The position numbers and the translations under genes were made by a program. The notes under the pieces are model-generated. The model saw only the letters and a program-made list of their open reading frames with translations. It searched no databases and was not told where the DNA came from. DNA of 8,738 nucleotides from assembly GCA_964387485.1 (NCBI GenBank), contig CAYLWV010000067.1, positions 1-8,738 of the forward strand, in the 5' to 3' direction. Position 1 is the first letter of the stretch. Every line of letters begins with the position of its first letter. This DNA is from Fluviibacter sp964387485 (GTDB lineage: Bacteria; Pseudomonadota; Gammaproteobacteria; Burkholderiales; Rhodocyclaceae). Of the stretch, positions 6,377 to 8,738 are shown piece by piece.

Positions 6377-8527
6377 TCAACGCCGTTCCCAGCAAGTTAG
6401 CTGGGCCACCGTATGCTGGAACTTACGTGCCGTTTCACGGATCACAAAAGGCACGTCCTGTGGCGCACCCAGTGGCACGAAATCTTTGGCCAATAGCTCT
6501 TGAAGCGCATCGAAGGTCGTATAGCGTTCCCCGTCCTGCTTGAAACCGCCCAGCCAACGCTCACGTGGCGTGTGTTCAGTGAGCCAGGTATAGGGCGAGG
6601 TCAACACCAGCACACCGCCCGACACCAACCGCTGACCGATTTCTTCGAGAAATTTTTTCGGGTCATACAGGCGATCAATGAGATTCGCGGCCAGCACCAG
6701 ATCGAAGCCCGTCAGCGTCGTTTTCAAATTGCAGGCATCCCCCTGCCAAAACGACACGCGATCAGCACATTCTGCATAGCCCAACGCATCCAGTGACACC
6801 TCCCGGTAAGACTGCAGCTCGCCTTCGTCGGTCAGTGCATAACGCACTAGGCCATCCCGCATCAGCGTATCCGCCAGGTTGATAAACCGTGCGGAAAAAT
6901 CAACACCGGCCACCGACTCAAACCCACCCTGCGCCAGAGCAAAACTACTCCGTCCCACGGCACAACCGATATCGAGCGCGCGATGGCGCGGCCGGCCCTC
7001 CGAAACTTCCAGGGCAATTTGCGCCACCCGCGCCGGAAAGTTAGGCACCTCAAAATATTCGGTGCCGAAATGAAACTCGGCATACTGCGCCAGCAACGCA
7101 TCATCTTCATAGTGCGAGACCTGTGGCACCAAGGGTGCATCACCCACCACATAACGAAAGCCCGCATGCTGGAAAAAATGCCGGCGAAATGCATAGCGCG
7201 AGGCGCGCAAGGCCTCGTTGCCACAGGAGATCCAGCTACCACCCTTCATCAGATTATGGCGCTCATCAAACGTCGGTATCGAGAAGTCATCATAGAGCGG
7301 GTGCGCTTCAAACCCGGCAAACGGGTAAATCGGCGTACAGGTCCATTGCCATACATTGCCGACCACGTCATAAAAATCGCCATGGGCAAATTGCGTCACA
7401 GATACGGAACTGCAACCACCGGCCAACCGGCGCTGTGCAGGCGCCTCGACATCCATCTGCGCCACATCGTACAACCGGTACCACTCGTCTTCCGTTGGCA
7501 AGCGAACCGGCAAGCCGCTTTCCGCCGCCTTCCAGCGGCAGAAAGCTTCGGCCTCGTGAGCATTCACCTCCACCGGCCAATCCCACGGCATGGGCACTTC
7601 TTCACACATCAGCCGTAGCCACCAGACGCCATGCCGCTCAATCCAGAAGGTCGGGCAAACCGCCTTGGCAAAGCTACGCCAGCCGAGGCCCTCTTCGCTC
7701 CAGAAGCGATCATTCGTGTAACCGCCAGCGCTCACAAATGCCTGATACTCGGCATTCGAGACCAGCATCCGACTCGCCTTGAAGCCGGGGACCGCCGCAC
7801 GATGCGTTCCGTACTCGTTATCCCATCCATAGCGTCGCGCCTCTTTATTCTCATCCGTGCAAGCATCCTGATGAGGGCGACCTTTGCCTATCCGCACCTC
7901 GCCGCCTGCAACATCAACCAGCGTGTTTTCCGGTACATCCGCCATCGACTTGTCCGACAGCATTGCCGGCATCCAGCCTGGCTGCGGCATCACGTGATGC
8001 AACGTATGCTGGCGAATCAGGACCGACGATGTTTCAAGATGAATGAGCTCATGTTCGATGCCCATCAGAATGGCCCACCACGGGTTAGCCCAACCCAACG
8101 GGCCATGCCAGGGTGCCTCTCGAATGACTCGCAACACCATCGCACGCACCTGATCACGGTAGGCACGCACCTCACTGACCGCCGGCCAATCATAGTGGGC
8201 ATCGTTCAGATCATCCCAATTCATCTCATCCACGCCCACGGCAAACATGGCTTCAAACCGGGGATTGATCCGCGTATCAATCAGCTTGGCCAGCAACAGC
8301 TTATTCACAAAAAAAGTGGCTGTATGCCCAAAATAGAAAATCAACGGGTGGCGAAGCGTAATGGGCTTTTCGTAAAATGCAGTATCCGAGACCAGACAGG
8401 TAAAGAGTGACTCGTAACGCTCAAAGCTCTCTGTAAAGTAGCCGGCCAACCGCTCCCTGAGGGTAGCCTCATCAAGCCCGCACCAGTCGGGCGACACAGG
8501 GAAAGGATGCATATTTACGTTCTTCAT
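6377..8527 (-). CDS. ovoA: OvoA, 5-histidylcysteine sulfoxide synthase / 4-mercaptohistidine N-methyltransferase
   Basis: OvoA joins cysteine to the imidazole ring of histidine using O2 and non-haem iron, and its C-terminal domain methylates the mercaptohistidine to give the antioxidant ovothiol A. From the ATG at 8527 the product is 716 residues, the usual full length. A DinB-like domain covers about 20-190, with FYFGHTATFF (His68) and the iron motif H159-x3-H163-x-E165 in EHELIHLET; the three histidines match the EgtB/OvoA ligand pattern. INPRFEAMFAVGVDEMNWDD at about 87-106 is very characteristic of OvoA. A formylglycine-enzyme-like domain spans about 200-460, with VGNVWQWTCTPIYPFAGF and MKGGSWISCGNEALRASRYA. 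The Rossmann methyltransferase runs about 515-716, with ALDIGCAVGRSS (517-528) for SAM binding and FDLVLAANLIDRL. Other possible starts are a TTG at 8593 and an ATG at 8512; the upstream AGAAAGA is only a weak ribosome binding site. The PLP lyase OvoB needed for the middle step is not in the window. The gene is convergent with queC. Confidence 0.94.
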   Translation of the reverse strand: MKNVNMHPFPVSPDWCGLDEATLRERLAGYFTESFERYESLFTCLVSDTAFYEKPITLRHPLIFYFGHTATFFVNKLLLAKLIDTRINPRFEAMFAVGVDEMNWDDLNDAHYDWPAVSEVRAYRDQVRAMVLRVIREAPWHGPLGWANPWWAILMGIEHELIHLETSSVLIRQHTLHHVMPQPGWMPAMLSDKSMADVPENTLVDVAGGEVRIGKGRPHQDACTDENKEARRYGWDNEYGTHRAAVPGFKASRMLVSNAEYQAFVSAGGYTNDRFWSEEGLGWRSFAKAVCPTFWIERHGVWWLRLMCEEVPMPWDWPVEVNAHEAEAFCRWKAAESGLPVRLPTEDEWYRLYDVAQMDVEAPAQRRLAGGCSSVSVTQFAHGDFYDVVGNVWQWTCTPIYPFAGFEAHPLYDDFSIPTFDERHNLMKGGSWISCGNEALRASRYAFRRHFFQHAGFRYVVGDAPLVPQVSHYEDDALLAQYAEFHFGTEYFEVPNFPARVAQIALEVSEGRPRHRALDIGCAVGRSSFALAQGGFESVAGVDFSARFINLADTLMRDGLVRYALTDEGELQSYREVSLDALGYAECADRVSFWQGDACNLKTTLTGFDLVLAANLIDRLYDPKKFLEEIGQRLVSGGVLVLTSPYTWLTEHTPRERWLGGFKQDGERYTTFDALQELLAKDFVPLGAPQDVPFVIRETARKFQHTVAQLTCWERR
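6388..6405. terminator. Perfect hairpin at the queC-ovoA convergence
   Basis: CCCAGC (6388-6393) and GCTGGG (6400-6405) form a 6-bp stem with a 6-nt loop, 19 nt after the queC stop and inside the last codons of ovoA. No T-run follows on either strand, so it is not a standard intrinsic terminator. It is the only notable symmetric element at the junction and might protect or stop the queC message. Confidence 0.25.
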
Positions 8528-8555
8528 AACGCGAATCTTTCTGTTCAACAACTCT

Positions 8556-8572
8556 ATTTGTCTAGGACAAAT
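8556..8572. promoter_or_regulatory. Perfect 17-bp palindrome, candidate operator upstream of ovoA
   Basis: ATTTGTC-TAG-GACAAAT is a perfect 7-bp inverted repeat with a 3-bp centre, lying 28-45 bp before the ovoA ATG and about 30 bp before the tRNA-Lys promoter. Symmetry and position fit the binding site of a dimeric repressor or activator. The regulator cannot be named from the sequence. There is no T-run to make it a terminator. Confidence 0.55.
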
Positions 8573-8604
8573 TAAAGGCTCATTGTATGCCAAACCGACA
8601 AATT
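8566..8604 (+). repeat. Direct repeat of the half-site GACAAATT, 31 bp apart
   Basis: GACAAATT occurs at 8566-8573, as the right arm of the palindrome plus one base, and again at 8597-8604. The offset is 31 bp, about three helical turns, so both would face the same side of the DNA. The second copy overlaps the -35 element of the tRNA promoter by two bases. Confidence 0.5.
8582..8587 (-). promoter_or_regulatory. Possible -10 element for ovoA
   Basis: On the minus strand TACAAT (5 of 6 matches to TATAAT) lies about 55 bp before the ovoA start. No good -35 element is found 16-18 bp upstream, so an activator may be needed or the match may be chance. Transcription from it would begin just before or within the palindrome at 8556-8572. 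Confidence 0.3.
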
Positions 8605-8631
8605 GACGGAAAACTTCTTAAACACTATAAT
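8603..8631 (+). promoter_or_regulatory. Sigma-70 promoter of the tRNA-Lys gene
   Basis: TTGACG at 8603-8608 (5 of 6) and a perfect TATAAT at 8626-8631 are separated by exactly 17 bp. Transcription should start near 8638, about 17 nt before the mature tRNA, which is a normal short leader. This is by far the best promoter match in the window. Confidence 0.85.
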
Positions 8632-8654
8632 CTTGCCTCTTCGTAGTGCCCTGG

Positions 8655-8730
8655 GGGTTGGTAGCTCAGTCGGTAGAGCAGCGGACTTTTAATCCGTTGG
8701 TCGTGGGTTCGAATCCCACCCAACCCACCA
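8655..8730 (+). tRNA. tRNA-Lys (anticodon UUU)
   Basis: This 76-nt gene folds as a complete cloverleaf. The acceptor stem is GGGTTGG with CCAACCC, and the D arm is GCTC/GAGC with GG in the loop. The anticodon stem (GCGGA with TCCGT, one G-U pair) encloses the loop CTTTTAA with anticodon TTT at 8688-8690. The T arm is GTGGG with CCCAC around TTCGAAT. The discriminator is A and the CCA end is encoded at 8728-8730. The tRNA reads AAA and AAG lysine codons. It lies just downstream of a strong promoter and divergent from ovoA. The 8 nt after it show no terminator, so further genes may follow outside the window. Confidence 0.98.
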
Positions 8731-8738
8731 AACAAGAA

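Noticed and set aside
6983..8410. Long open frames on the + strand (6983-7618, 7123-7782, 7631-8410) opposite ovoA
   Set aside because: They lie wholly antisense to a clear, full-length OvoA, overlap each other in different frames, have Arg/His/Pro-rich compositions typical of shadow frames, and show no recognisable domain.
8640..8738. tRNA-Lys as an integration site for a mobile element
   Set aside because: No second copy of the tRNA 3' end, no integrase and no phage or transposon gene occurs in the window.

Overview
The window is a stretch of bacterial chromosome holding nine protein-coding genes and one tRNA gene. One gene is cut by the window edge and one is interrupted by an assembly gap. 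Gene order, protein families and the moderately high G+C content fit a Gram-negative proteobacterium. The gene set ybgC-tolQ-tolR-tolA-tolB-pal-cpoB followed by queE-queC, together with the style of the TolA, Pal and CpoB sequences, suggests a betaproteobacterium. That placement is an inference from recognised families, not from a database search.

Positions 1-5006 hold the Tol-Pal envelope cluster on the + strand: the end of ybgC (thioesterase), tolQ and tolR (proton-driven inner-membrane motor), tolA (periplasm-spanning link), tolB (periplasmic beta-propeller), pal (outer-membrane lipoprotein binding peptidoglycan) and cpoB/ybgF (coiled-coil plus TPR periplasmic protein). Together they couple the proton motive force to outer-membrane constriction and peptidoglycan remodelling at division. 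The genes are tightly packed, with overlaps or gaps of 2 to about 30 nt; the only longer gap is the 97 nt before pal. tolA contains a run of exactly 100 N. The frames on either side do not match across 100 N, so the gap length is a placeholder and the stop codon just after it is an artefact.

Positions 5013-6369 continue on the same strand, apparently in the same transcription unit, with queE and queC. These encode two steps of 7-deazaguanine (preQ0) synthesis for queuosine in tRNA. queC starts at a GTG inside the end of queE.

Positions 6377-8527 hold a minus-strand gene convergent with queC. It encodes OvoA, a bifunctional enzyme with a non-haem-iron 5-histidylcysteine sulfoxide synthase and a SAM methyltransferase, for the thiol antioxidant ovothiol A. 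Only 7 nt separate the two stop codons. The intergenic region 8528-8654 is regulatory. It carries a perfect 17-bp palindrome near the ovoA start, a second copy of one half-site 31 bp away, and a near-consensus sigma-70 promoter (TTGACG, 17 bp, TATAAT) for tRNA-Lys(UUU) at 8655-8730.

I saw no mobile element, CRISPR array, toxin-antitoxin or defence system, and nothing that amounts to a new system. The items most worth a second look are the palindrome and repeated half-site between ovoA and tRNA-Lys, the strong hairpin at the start of cpoB, the promoter-like TATAAT directly before tolB, and the mis-sized gap in tolA.
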